From: Psychrosphaera haliotis
GTDB taxonomy: Bacteria; Pseudomonadota; Gammaproteobacteria; Enterobacterales; Alteromonadaceae
DNA: 64,000 bases
Direction of reading: 5' to 3'
NCBI RefSeq assembly: GCF_039523615.1
Contig: NZ_BAAAFQ010000001.1
Span: 124,001-188,000, forward strand
Below, piece by piece: positions 1 through 8,621 of this stretch (position 1 is its first letter; the number at the start of each line of letters is the position of its first letter). The position numbers were made by a program, and so were the translations under genes. The notes under the pieces are model-generated. The model had not been told where the DNA came from. It searched no databases and was given only the letters and a program-made list of their open reading frames with translations.

Positions 1-585
1 TTCAACATCAACGTACGCTTTAATGCCGTTTTCTGAAATTATTACATCTTCAGGTAGTTCACCATGAATTAAACCACGTGTTTTTTTGATGCCTTCTTTA
101 CCACGTACATCTGCATCAGAACGTTCGTAAATAGTGAAATCAGGGAACACCTGTTTTAATGCTGAAATAATATTGTCTCGTTGGAACTCTGCGCCTGCAC
201 TTACCAATTGAATCACAATCGTCGTATCAAAAACGTCAACGGTTACACCAGGTAAACCATCATTTTCAGCGGCTAAAAGGCGATAACCTGTTAACTGACC
301 TTTTTCAATGATGTCAGCGCGAATAGCTTTTGCACGCTCGATACGCGCTACAAAAAAGTCGTGATCAATCGTATCACCTTCATTAAAACTCCATATACGA
401 GCTCTAATTTGTGAATGAGGAGAATAAGAGCCTGTTGCTAGCCAGTTGCCGTCTTCGTCTTTTATATCAATAGTTTCGCCTAGTTTAGGGTTATCTACTA
501 CTTTTTTAACCCCTTTAGAGAATATCCAAGGGTGTTTACGAGTTACGGCTTTGACACGTTCATTTCTAATAATAATTGCAGGCAT
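1..585 (-). CDS. rlmI: 23S rRNA m5C1962 methyltransferase RlmI, 3' part missing
   Basis: The visible 195 codons start at an ATG (585-583) and run off the left edge, so only the N-terminal half is present. The protein begins MPAIIIRNERVKAV and shows the PUA-type RNA-binding domain (HPWIFSKGV near residue 20) and the start of the Rossmann-like region typical of RlmI (SYSPHSQIRARIW, RLLAAENDGLPGVTVD, YERSDADVRGKEG). In this family the protein methylates C1962 of 23S rRNA with S-adenosylmethionine. The catalytic motifs lie outside the window. Divergent from the next gene. The family call is firm from the continuous motif match; completeness of the 3' end cannot be judged. Confidence 0.9.
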   Translation of the reverse strand, partial: MPAIIIRNERVKAVTRKHPWIFSKGVKKVVDNPKLGETIDIKDEDGNWLATGSYSPHSQIRARIWSFNEGDTIDHDFFVARIERAKAIRADIIEKGQLTGYRLLAAENDGLPGVTVDVFDTTIVIQLVSAGAEFQRDNIISALKQVFPDFTIYERSDADVRGKEGIKKTRGLIHGELPEDVIISENGIKAYVDVE

Positions 586-797
586 ACAGGGCTCTATTTT
601 GTAAAGGCGATAAATGGGTCGCGGATTTTAGTCTAAATGGTAATTATAGCAATGAATAATAGGCTGGATTCAAAAAAGTTTTAATATATTAGTCATATCT
701 TAGTCACTAAAGCTTAAAGAAATTCGCGTACATTTTAGAGCAGAAAATATACCAATCTGTTTTATTTTTTAACTTAATCAACTTGGGTAGCTTAGTC

Positions 798-1913
798 ATG
801 CCAATATTAAATAGAAGACATTCATCACGATATAAAAAGAGCCAGTCGCAAAAACTATACCTACCATCAAACAGCCGTGAAAATCAGTATTTTTTGTTAG
901 AAATACCCACTAGCGCAATATCAAATGATATAAACAATGTTGGTTTGATTGAGCTGAAAAATCGCTTTTTTCAATGTTGTAAAGAATATGGAATTAGAAA
1001 TGGTCTATTTGTTGCGAACAACAAGCTTGTGAAGGTTAGGTACGGGGAAGAAAATAACGTGCTTATGACAGACATGCAGTGTTTAGTTTCATATTCGCCA
1101 ACTCAATACTTTGGTTTCCATAGCTATATAGAGCCTGATACTAAAGTTAGTAAAATTGTGTTTGTTGTATTGGCGTCGGGAAATGACATTCGTAGTCAAG
1201 CGGTAAACCTGCATAGTAAAGTAACTGCGTTATTGGCAGACTTTGCTAGTGACATTGATGTAGCCGTTGAGTTATTTAAATTAAGGGACTTTCAACACAT
1301 TACCTATGATTTATTTGCCCCAGAAAAAGGCCATAAGCAAACGGTGACTCATGGTTTTAGGTCTGTTGTTACTCGTTATAATCAACAGGGGCTTATAATC
1401 CCAAAAGTTCACAAATCTAATCATTTTGTGGTTGTTAAAATGCCAATCAACATTGAACTTGCCAATAAGTTTGAAAATAGCCAATTGGGTTTTGAGTATT
1501 CGAGTTTATATAACCAGTTATCTAATTCTATTAAAAATGCATTAGAAGCGCAGTCACTTAATCACGCTGCAATCGTTGCCAATGGCAAACAGCCATTTAT
1601 CAGTATCAACGATGAAGAATTTGAACTTGAGTCCGATGAAATTGTAAAACTCGGATTTGACAGTAATGTTAAAGATCACCGTTATCTGTGTTTGTTCGAC
1701 TCTAAAATGCTGGTGGACTACATTCAGATTGTAATTTCGGCGAAGTCAGATGATGATTTCCAATCAAGTTATGCACCTTTTGTCAAAAGAGTACACAACG
1801 CTATTTCAAGTTTAACTGAGGCTTTACATATTGAACCAAGCAGGGACGTTATAACTTGTCGGTTCTTTCAGCATCTGAGATACAGTTTACCTACTGATCT
1901 AACCAACCTTTAA
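798..1913 (+). CDS. DUF3083-like conserved protein of unknown function
   Basis: A 371-residue soluble protein beginning MPILNRRHSSRYKK. I chose the ATG at 798 over an in-frame TTG at 783 because the latter has no purine-rich sequence before it. There is no signal peptide or membrane segment. Two stretches look distantly alike (YFLLEIPTSA near residue 30 and HFVVVKMPIN near residue 210, each followed by a segment ending in an NN/NG-K turn), suggesting an internal duplication. The N-terminal motif and length recall the Alteromonadales family DUF3083, but that is from memory and not verified. No catalytic motif is visible, so no function is proposed. Its 3' end overlaps the small convergent ORF at 1891-2070. 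Confidence 0.75.
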   Translation: MPILNRRHSSRYKKSQSQKLYLPSNSRENQYFLLEIPTSAISNDINNVGLIELKNRFFQCCKEYGIRNGLFVANNKLVKVRYGEENNVLMTDMQCLVSYSPTQYFGFHSYIEPDTKVSKIVFVVLASGNDIRSQAVNLHSKVTALLADFASDIDVAVELFKLRDFQHITYDLFAPEKGHKQTVTHGFRSVVTRYNQQGLIIPKVHKSNHFVVVKMPINIELANKFENSQLGFEYSSLYNQLSNSIKNALEAQSLNHAAIVANGKQPFISINDEEFELESDEIVKLGFDSNVKDHRYLCLFDSKMLVDYIQIVISAKSDDDFQSSYAPFVKRVHNAISSLTEALHIEPSRDVITCRFFQHLRYSLPTDLTNL

Positions 1914-2070
1914 TAACAGCTACGCTAACGTCTTGTCGTTGAGACACATAAACTCGAACTAAATTCTTAAGTTTTAGCTGCTTTTGTTTGGCGTCGTCTA
2001 TTTGGCGACGCATTAAGCGCATTTTATTTCGAGCTCTCTTTAAACGCTCTTCTTTCGAAAGTTCAGTCAT
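1891..2070 (-). CDS. Small basic helical protein, 59 residues, unknown function
   Basis: An ORF of 59 codons plus stop begins at ATG 2070-2068 and reads MTELSKEERLKRARNKMRL, continuing with a lysine/arginine/glutamine-rich helix and ending VSVAVIKGWLDQ. An in-frame stop lies five codons upstream, so this is the first possible ATG. The composition (heptad-like charged helix, then a short amphipathic tail with a tryptophan) looks like a real protein and not a random frame, and the gap it fills (1914-2141) has no other gene. Its last 23 bases overlap the 3' end of the DUF3083-like gene, tail to tail. The ribosome-binding site is poor (AAGGA lies about 15 bases upstream). Function unknown. Confidence 0.5.
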   Translation of the reverse strand: MTELSKEERLKRARNKMRLMRRQIDDAKQKQLKLKNLVRVYVSQRQDVSVAVIKGWLDQ

Positions 2071-2141
2071 GACTTTGTAAGTTTATTCCTTGTTTGCCTG
2101 TCTATAAATATAATTCAAAGAACTATAAAGGGATACTCTCA

Positions 2142-2759
2142 ATGTCAGTAGTTTCACTATATGACCAAGCAACAAAAAAATTAAACTACTTGGATGGAAT
2201 AGCGCCACTTTTACTGCGTTTATATTTAGCGCCCATTTTTATCCAAGCTGGCTGGACAAAATTCCAAAATTTTGAAGGAACATCAGCCTGGTTTGGTAAT
2301 CCAGATTGGGGCTTAGGACTGCCTTTTCCTGAAGTATTAGCCTTGTTAGCCGCGAGTACCGAGTTAGTAGGCGGTTTCCTTTTATTAATTGGGCTTTTTA
2401 CTCGTTTAATATCAATTCCATTGGCTTTTACCATGGTTGTTGCTGCGATAACAGCACATGCTGAAAATGGTTGGTTAGCGTTATCCGATGCCACTAGTTG
2501 GTTGGCGGACGGTACTATTTTGCTGAATGAACAAGTTTTAGACGCCGTTGAAAAGAAGCAAGCGGCAATCTCAATTCTAAAAGAGTATGGTAATTATGAA
2601 TGGCTCACCAGTTCTGGCTCCATCACTATTTTAAATAACGGCATAGAATTCGCAGCGACCTATTTTATTATGGTTTTTGTTTTGATTTTTACCGGTGGCG
2701 GTCGCTATACCAGTGTTGATCACTTATTGCGCAAAAAAATCTTTAAACAAGGCCACTAG
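2142..2759 (+). CDS. DoxX family membrane protein
   Basis: A 205-residue protein starting MSVVSLYDQATKKLN. I use the ATG at 2142, preceded by AAAGGGA, not the TTG at 2094. Four hydrophobic segments are visible, with the DoxX signature LLLRLYLAPIFIQAGWTKF in the first and ELVGGFLLLIGLFTRL in the second. A hydrophilic insert of about 50 residues separates TM3 from TM4, longer than in minimal DoxX proteins. DoxX/DoxD proteins are inner-membrane proteins linked to quinone or thiol redox chemistry, but this subgroup has no assigned reaction. It stands alone here, without the HvfABC-type genes that accompany some DoxX proteins. Confidence 0.85.
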   Translation: MSVVSLYDQATKKLNYLDGIAPLLLRLYLAPIFIQAGWTKFQNFEGTSAWFGNPDWGLGLPFPEVLALLAASTELVGGFLLLIGLFTRLISIPLAFTMVVAAITAHAENGWLALSDATSWLADGTILLNEQVLDAVEKKQAAISILKEYGNYEWLTSSGSITILNNGIEFAATYFIMVFVLIFTGGGRYTSVDHLLRKKIFKQGH

Positions 2760-2837
2760 ACTATTGATATAAAAGGGTATGGGATAGTTTGAGTAAACAC
2801 GGTAAACTAACGCCATTGCTTATTACAGGAATCGAAC

Positions 2838-3389
2838 ATGCAGGCGTTAGATCTTTTATTGACCCGATCATCATTTTCAAAGCTTACGGCACCCGCACCG
2901 TCGGGAAAACAACTTGATCAAATCATTCAGGCTGGACTAAGAGCCCCAGATCATGCTCATTTATCACCTTTTGATTTCATTGTTTGTGAAGGGGAAGGTT
3001 TAAATAAGTTAACAACTATTTTTACTGATGCTGCAATAAAAGCAGATTCTAGTATCGAAAAAATTGAAAAATCAAAAAAAATGACGTCTAGAGCGCCTAT
3101 GATCATTGTCACAATCATGCGTTATCAAGAACATGAAAAAGTGCCACGTGTTGAGCAGGTCTCTACAGTAGGATGTGCAACTCAAAATATGCAAATGGCG
3201 GCACAGGCCATGGGCTTTAACGGTATTTGGCGTACTGGTAGTTTTGCTACCGACATTAACGTTCGTAATGCTTTTGACTTAAATCAAGAAGATGAAATTA
3301 TTGGCTTTCTATATTTAGGCACACCTGAGTGTGAGCCGCCAATCAAAAGAGATCGAGATGCCAGCAAATACGTTCGCTATTGGCGTTAA
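2838..3389 (+). CDS. Nitroreductase family protein, YdjA-like
   Basis: A 183-residue flavoprotein of the compact YdjA/TdxA type. The N-terminal FMN-binding region has the RSSFSKL and APDHAHLSPFDFIV motifs (Arg and His contact the flavin in relatives), the middle carries AQNMQMAAQAMGFNGIWRTG, and the C-terminal part ends FLYLGTPECEPP, all in the usual order and length. Such enzymes are cytoplasmic FMN-dependent NAD(P)H oxidoreductases; the physiological substrate is unknown. AGGA sits 8 bases before the ATG. The next gene, an aldo/keto reductase, follows after 32 bases in the same direction and may be cotranscribed. Confidence 0.9.
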   Translation: MQALDLLLTRSSFSKLTAPAPSGKQLDQIIQAGLRAPDHAHLSPFDFIVCEGEGLNKLTTIFTDAAIKADSSIEKIEKSKKMTSRAPMIIVTIMRYQEHEKVPRVEQVSTVGCATQNMQMAAQAMGFNGIWRTGSFATDINVRNAFDLNQEDEIIGFLYLGTPECEPPIKRDRDASKYVRYWR

Positions 3390-3421
3390 TCTACCGAATT
3401 AAAGAACACATTAGGGATCAA

Positions 3422-4393
3422 ATGAAAATTACAAATGCGCTACAAAAATTAGGTGTAACTAATCCACTTATATACGGTTGTATGGGACTAGGTGGCGGTT
3501 GGAATCAGAATCCAGTTTCAAAAGACGACATACGCCAGGCTAATGAAGTTATAGATAGGGCATTAGAGTCTGGGTTCCAGTTATTTGATCACGCAGACAT
3601 TTATACTTTTGGCAAAGCAGAACAAGTATTTGGTGAAGTATTAAAGTCACGTCCAGAACTTAAAGAGCAAATGGTTCTGCAATCCAAGTGTGGCATTCGT
3701 TTTGATGCCGGCACTACACCTAAGCGTTATGACTTTTCAAAAGAGTGGATAAGCTCTAGTGTAGAAGGCATTTTAGAGCGTTTGAATATTGAGCATTTAC
3801 CTATTTTGTTGTTACATAGACCAGACGTATTGATGGATGTTGAAGAAGTCGCCGAGGTTTTTTCTGAATTGCAAAAACAAGGCAAAGTAGGTCAGCTTGG
3901 CGTTTCTAATATGTCAGCAAATCAAATGCAGCAATTACAAAGCAAAATGAAGTCGCCGTTAGTTGCAAACCAACTTGAGATGAGCTTAAGCAAATTAGAT
4001 TGGTTAGAACAGAGTATTCTAAATAACGTAGGCAATGCACCTGGTCATTCTTTTACTACAGGGACTATTGAGTATTGCCAATCTCAGGATGTGCAAATTC
4101 AAGCCTGGGGTAGCATGAGTCAAGGGCTGTTTAGTGGACGTAATGTGAATGATGAAAGCCAAGCTGTACAGCAAACCGCGGAAAAAGTATGCCGCATTGC
4201 AGCTGAAAAAGAAACATCCACTGAAGCCGTTATTTTAGCGTGGCTAATGAAACATCCTGCGAACGTTATGCCTGTGGTTGGTACAACAAACATCGACCGA
4301 ATTAAAGCCGCAGCACAGGCAACTAAAATAGAGTTGTCTCGTGACCAGTGGTACGAACTTTATGTATCAGCTAGGGGCGAAGAGCTTCCTTAA
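3422..4393 (+). CDS. Aldo/keto reductase, YdhF-like
   Basis: A 323-residue TIM-barrel oxidoreductase starting MKITNALQKLG at ATG 3422, with AGGGA 6 bases upstream; an earlier in-frame start at 3380 would overlap the nitroreductase gene and lacks a ribosome site. The aldo/keto reductase catalytic tetrad can be read as Asp and Tyr in DHADIY, Lys in LQSKCG and His in LLHRPD. The NADPH-binding C-terminal part has VVGTTNIDRIKAA. The arrangement resembles E. coli YdhF, whose physiological substrate is not known. Cytoplasmic. Probably in an operon with the preceding nitroreductase, hinting at carbonyl or nitro detoxification, which is inference. Confidence 0.9.
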   Translation: MKITNALQKLGVTNPLIYGCMGLGGGWNQNPVSKDDIRQANEVIDRALESGFQLFDHADIYTFGKAEQVFGEVLKSRPELKEQMVLQSKCGIRFDAGTTPKRYDFSKEWISSSVEGILERLNIEHLPILLLHRPDVLMDVEEVAEVFSELQKQGKVGQLGVSNMSANQMQQLQSKMKSPLVANQLEMSLSKLDWLEQSILNNVGNAPGHSFTTGTIEYCQSQDVQIQAWGSMSQGLFSGRNVNDESQAVQQTAEKVCRIAAEKETSTEAVILAWLMKHPANVMPVVGTTNIDRIKAAAQATKIELSRDQWYELYVSARGEELP

Positions 4394-4732
4394 TAGGAAA
4401 CTCTGTTGGCTGTTTGTCGCTTACGATGAACGGCCAGCTAACAACCTTCCACCAATAGTTTATTTATTTCTATCTAAACCAAATAATTGTTTGTAACGTT
4501 TAGCAAAAGTTTGTTTTTTTTGTGCTCAACGTTGTCACCTTAAATTCAAGCGACTAAGGTTGCAGTTATCGCTCATTTAATGCACTGTGATCACTTATTA
4601 AATAGATAAGTAAAACTAAGTGTAGAGACACAATATATTTTATTAGTCAGTTAGTTATTATTTCAATTAGAATGCGCGCCATTCGAAGTTACCACTTAGG
4701 TAGCTCATAATTTGTTTAAGAGGATTTTGCCT
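4394..4732. other. Intergenic region before putA
   Basis: 339 bases without a gene. Near its start an imperfect inverted repeat (GTTGGCTG at 4403-4410 against CAGCTAAC at about 4435-4442) could end the reductase transcript, but no T-run follows. A palindromic GTGATCAC lies at about 4587-4594. AAGAGGA at 4718-4724 is the putA ribosome site. I see no confident promoter hexamers and no PutA or CRP site that I would defend. Confidence 0.4.
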
Positions 4733-7700
4733 ATGTTGTTTAACGACAACCTAATTACAGATTGCCCAATTCGTCAAAAAATTCGAGACTTTTATCGTAT
4801 TGATGAAGAAGAGGCAATGAAGTATATCCTACCTGAGGCTGAGATCAGCCTTGCTGCTCGAAGTAGAGCATGGGAAAGGGCACGTAAAATGGTTGTGCGT
4901 ATTCGTAAAGAGAATACGGAAAACAGCGGCATAGATGCACTCTTAAATGAATATTCATTGTCTTCAGAAGAAGGCGTTGTACTTATGTGCTTGGCCGAAG
5001 CTTTACTGCGAGTGCCAGACAAAGGAACGCAAGATAAGTTAATACAAGATAAGATTGGCCAAGGCTCTTGGAGTCGCCATATTGGTGGCAGCGAGTCTTT
5101 GTTTGTTAATGCTTCTAGTTGGGGGCTGTTACTTACCGGTAGTATGGTTAAATACTCTAGCGACAGCACTAAAGCGCAATATGGTGTATTAAAAAGAACC
5201 GTAGGTAAGTTTGGTGAGCCTGTGATTAGAAAAGCAATGAAAGTTGCAATGAAAATCATGGGTCAGCAGTTCGTGATGGGCGAAGACATTGAAGACGCTA
5301 CTGAACGCGCCATGAAAAAAGAAACAAAGGGTTACGTATATTCCTACGACATGCTGGGCGAAGGTGCTCGTAACATGGAAGATGCGGATAAATATTACCA
5401 AGCCTATGTAGATGCAATAAAAGTTATTGGTAGAAAAGCGAAAGGTCGTGGACCAAGAACGAGCCCAGGCATTTCAGTAAAGTTATCGGCAATTCACCCG
5501 CGTTACGAATTTGGTAACCGCCAACGAGTGTTAGACGAAATTGTACCAAAGCTAAAAGCGTTAACATTGATGGCAAAAGAGTGGGATATTGGCCTTACAG
5601 TTGATGCTGAAGAATCCGAGCGATTAGACATTTCATTAGACATCATTGAAGCTGTTTTTCTTGATGATGATCTTGGTAATTGGAATGGTTTTGGTCTTGC
5701 GGTTCAAGCCTATCAAAAGCGTGCAATTTTTGTAATTGAATGGCTTCGCAGCATAACGCTAAAAACAAATCGCAAATTAATGGTGCGTTTAGTTAAAGGT
5801 GCTTACTGGGATTCTGAAATAAAAAATGCACAGCGCGATGGCGAACCTCATTTCCCTGTGTTTACTCGTAAATCGTCTACAGACGTTTCATACCACGCAT
5901 GTGCAAATAAACTATTAGAGTATCGCGATACCATTTACCCACAATTTGCCACTCATAATGGTTATACCGCTTCTACTATTTTGGAACTGGCGGGTGATGA
6001 TAAAGAAGGTTTTGAATTTCAATGTTTACACGGTATGGGCGACAGCCTTTACGACCAAATTGTAAGCGAACAGCAAATTCAATGTCGTATTTACGCACCA
6101 GTAGGTGTGCACGAAGACTTACTTGCTTACCTAGTAAGACGTCTTTTAGAAAATGGCGCAAACTCGTCATTTGTTAATGCGATAGTTGATGTTGATAAGC
6201 CAGTAGAAGACTTGCTCTTTGACCCAATGGAAAGAACGCAACGTTTGTCTTCTATTTACAACGAACAAATTAATTTGCCACATCAAATATTTGGCAAAGA
6301 AAGAAACAATTCGAAAGGTCTAGATCTAACAGACATTAATGAGCTTGTGACACTTAAAAAGTCATTGGTCAATTGGTTTGAAAATAATCAAGCAGACGTG
6401 AAAGCATCTACAACAGCCGATGCTTCAAATAAAACGCTACATCCGGTGTTAAACCCAGCAAATCATGATGAAGTTGTTGGTTACCATCAGTTTGCAGAGC
6501 CTGCTGACATGTTAAGTATGCTAGAAAAAGCTGACTCGACGTTTAACTCATGGTCTCAAACTCCAATTGCGGAGCGTGCTGAATTATTACGCCGAACTGC
6601 AGACATTCTTGAAGAACATATGGAAGAGCTTATTGGTCTTTGTATTAAAGAGGCCGGTAAAATAGCAAAGGATGGCGTGGATGAAGTTCGAGAAGCAGTA
6701 GATTTTTGTCGTTATTATGCGGCCCGCGCTGAAGAACTAGCAGAAGATAATCGCTTAGAACCTCGTGGTGTTATCGTTTGTATTAGCCCTTGGAACTTCC
6801 CGTTAGCAATATTCTTAGGCCAAGTGGTTGCTGCTATTGTGACCGGTAATACGGTACTAGCAAAACCAGCTGAGCAAACGAGTTTAATTGCTATTAGAGC
6901 AATTGAATTAATGAAGCAAGTTGGCCTTAAAGAAGGTGTAGTGCAACTTGTTATCGCAAAAGGCCCAGAAGTTGGCAGTACATTATTGCCTGATGAACGT
7001 GTTAAAGCAGTAATGTTTACTGGTTCAACACAGACAGGCACTCTAATTTCACAAATATTGGCTGAACGTGGCGGAGAGCAAGTTCCTTTGATTGCTGAAA
7101 CGGGCGGTCAAAACTGTATGATTGTTGACTCTACAGCGTTACCTGAACAGGTTGTTGATGACGTGATTGCGTCTGGTTTCCAAAGTGCAGGCCAGCGTTG
7201 TTCGGCGTTACGTGTACTGTTTGTTCAAGAAGATATTGCTGATAACGTAATCCGAATGATTAAAGGCGCATTAGAAGAATTGTCCATTGGCGATCCCGCT
7301 TTGTTATCAACGGATGTTGGCCCGGTTATCGATGAAAAAGCGCTTTCAACATTAACCAGTCATGCTGAGTCAATGAAATCAAAAGGTAAGTTAGTTTTTG
7401 AAGGTGTACTTGGTGAAGACTGCCAAAACGGAACTTACTTTGCCCCTCGTTTATACGAAATCGATAATATTAATCAGTTAGAGAAAGAAGTCTTTGGTCC
7501 ATGTGTGCATGTTATTCGTTTTAAAGCGGATCAAATCAATGAAGTAATTGAGCAAATAAACTCAACTGGATTTGGTTTAACCATGGGCATACATTCTAGA
7601 ATTGAAGAGCGAACACTTGAGCTGGCAAGATTATCACGAGCGGGTAACGTATACGTAAACCGTAACATGATTGGCGCAGTAGTTGGTGTTCAACCGTTTG

Positions 7701-8539
7701 GTGGACGAGGCTTATCAGGTACTGGACCTAAAGCGGGCGGACCAAACTACTTACCTCGTTTAATGATAGAAAAAGCAACGCCAGATGACTTTGAATATCC
7801 TGATGAAGATCCAGCGCTAGAGACGGACGACCTGTCTATTGATGCCGCTGGTGAGTTAATGGATACAGCAAAAGTAACAAGAGAAACGTGGCGATTAACT
7901 GATTTGGTTCAACGTTTGTCTTATGTTCGTCAGTTGTTAGCAAGTATTGCAACGGTTGATATTGTAGAAGACTTAGCGGATGACTTAGAAGAGACGTTAA
8001 GAGCTTCTCGCAATCAGTTAATTAACATTGAACGTAAGATGAAGCGTCCAGTTCAATTACCTGGACCAACGGGTGAATCAAATACTCTGTACTATGAACC
8101 TCGTGGTACGTTAGTTTGTTTCGCCGATAAAAACGTATCTTTCCACTATTGGACGCTTTCTGTAGTTACTGCACTGGCAACGGGTAATGTAGTTGTTGCT
8201 GTGGTATCAGACTTATTCTATGAGGAAGCTCAAGCGTTCAGAGAAAAGTTACTAGCGACAGGTGTTGAAAAGGGAGTGTTACAGGTTGCTCGTCTTCGCC
8301 ACTTAGAACCTCTATTGGCACATGAAGATTTAGCCGGTGTTGTAATCGAATCAAGATCAAAGCGTACTGCTTATGTAGCAGAGCAACTTGCTCGACGTTT
8401 TGGTGCGATATTACCTGTAATCGAAGCTGAGTATGACGATAACCTAATCTCGCGTATGTTGACTGAGAAAACAGTGAGTATTGATACAACGGCTTCTGGC
8501 GGTAATACATCATTGATGACGCTTACTGAAGAAGACTAA
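4733..8539 (+). CDS. putA: Bifunctional proline dehydrogenase / glutamate-semialdehyde dehydrogenase PutA
   Basis: A 1268-residue enzyme that oxidises proline to glutamate in two steps, passing electrons from FAD to the quinone pool and from the semialdehyde to NAD+. The ATG at 4733 follows AAGAGGA with 8-base spacing. Domain order: helical arm, proline dehydrogenase barrel (about 130-490, with VKGAYWDSEIK and YAPVGVHEDLLAYLVRRLLE), aldehyde dehydrogenase (about 550-1040, with catalytic Glu789 in AETGGQN and Cys823 in AGQRCSA), then a C-terminal ALDH-like domain without catalytic residues. The N terminus lacks the ribbon-helix-helix DNA-binding domain of E. coli PutA, so this is a bifunctional long form and is unlikely to repress itself. 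Monocistronic, ended by a strong terminator. Confidence 0.97.
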   Translation: MLFNDNLITDCPIRQKIRDFYRIDEEEAMKYILPEAEISLAARSRAWERARKMVVRIRKENTENSGIDALLNEYSLSSEEGVVLMCLAEALLRVPDKGTQDKLIQDKIGQGSWSRHIGGSESLFVNASSWGLLLTGSMVKYSSDSTKAQYGVLKRTVGKFGEPVIRKAMKVAMKIMGQQFVMGEDIEDATERAMKKETKGYVYSYDMLGEGARNMEDADKYYQAYVDAIKVIGRKAKGRGPRTSPGISVKLSAIHPRYEFGNRQRVLDEIVPKLKALTLMAKEWDIGLTVDAEESERLDISLDIIEAVFLDDDLGNWNGFGLAVQAYQKRAIFVIEWLRSITLKTNRKLMVRLVKGAYWDSEIKNAQRDGEPHFPVFTRKSSTDVSYHACANKLLEYRDTIYPQFATHNGYTASTILELAGDDKEGFEFQCLHGMGDSLYDQIVSEQQIQCRIYAPVGVHEDLLAYLVRRLLENGANSSFVNAIVDVDKPVEDLLFDPMERTQRLSSIYNEQINLPHQIFGKERNNSKGLDLTDINELVTLKKSLVNWFENNQADVKASTTADASNKTLHPVLNPANHDEVVGYHQFAEPADMLSMLEKADSTFNSWSQTPIAERAELLRRTADILEEHMEELIGLCIKEAGKIAKDGVDEVREAVDFCRYYAARAEELAEDNRLEPRGVIVCISPWNFPLAIFLGQVVAAIVTGNTVLAKPAEQTSLIAIRAIELMKQVGLKEGVVQLVIAKGPEVGSTLLPDERVKAVMFTGSTQTGTLISQILAERGGEQVPLIAETGGQNCMIVDSTALPEQVVDDVIASGFQSAGQRCSALRVLFVQEDIADNVIRMIKGALEELSIGDPALLSTDVGPVIDEKALSTLTSHAESMKSKGKLVFEGVLGEDCQNGTYFAPRLYEIDNINQLEKEVFGPCVHVIRFKADQINEVIEQINSTGFGLTMGIHSRIEERTLELARLSRAGNVYVNRNMIGAVVGVQPFGGRGLSGTGPKAGGPNYLPRLMIEKATPDDFEYPDEDPALETDDLSIDAAGELMDTAKVTRETWRLTDLVQRLSYVRQLLASIATVDIVEDLADDLEETLRASRNQLINIERKMKRPVQLPGPTGESNTLYYEPRGTLVCFADKNVSFHYWTLSVVTALATGNVVVAVVSDLFYEEAQAFREKLLATGVEKGVLQVARLRHLEPLLAHEDLAGVVIESRSKRTAYVAEQLARRFGAILPVIEAEYDDNLISRMLTEKTVSIDTTASGGNTSLMTLTEED

Positions 8540-8552
8540 TTTTATAGATAGT

Positions 8553-8580
8553 AAAAAGCCCGCTTAAAGCGGGCTTTTTT
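8553..8580. terminator. Bidirectional terminator between putA and the MATE gene
   Basis: A GC-rich stem, AAAAAGCCCGCTT against AAGCGGGCTTTTTT, closes on an A-rich loop with A and T runs on both sides. It lies 13 bases after the putA stop and serves the convergent MATE gene on the other strand as well. Confidence 0.92.
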
Positions 8581-8621
8581 ATTGGGAAAACGTTAGCTTT
8601 TACCTTTCAAATGGAAACGGC

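Noticed and set aside
4587..4594. CRP site at GTGATCAC before putA
   Set aside because: The spacing between half-sites does not match TGTGA-N6-TCACA.
4792..5259. 155-codon antisense ORF within putA
   Set aside because: It lies wholly inside a strongly conserved coding region and reads as low-quality translation without motifs.
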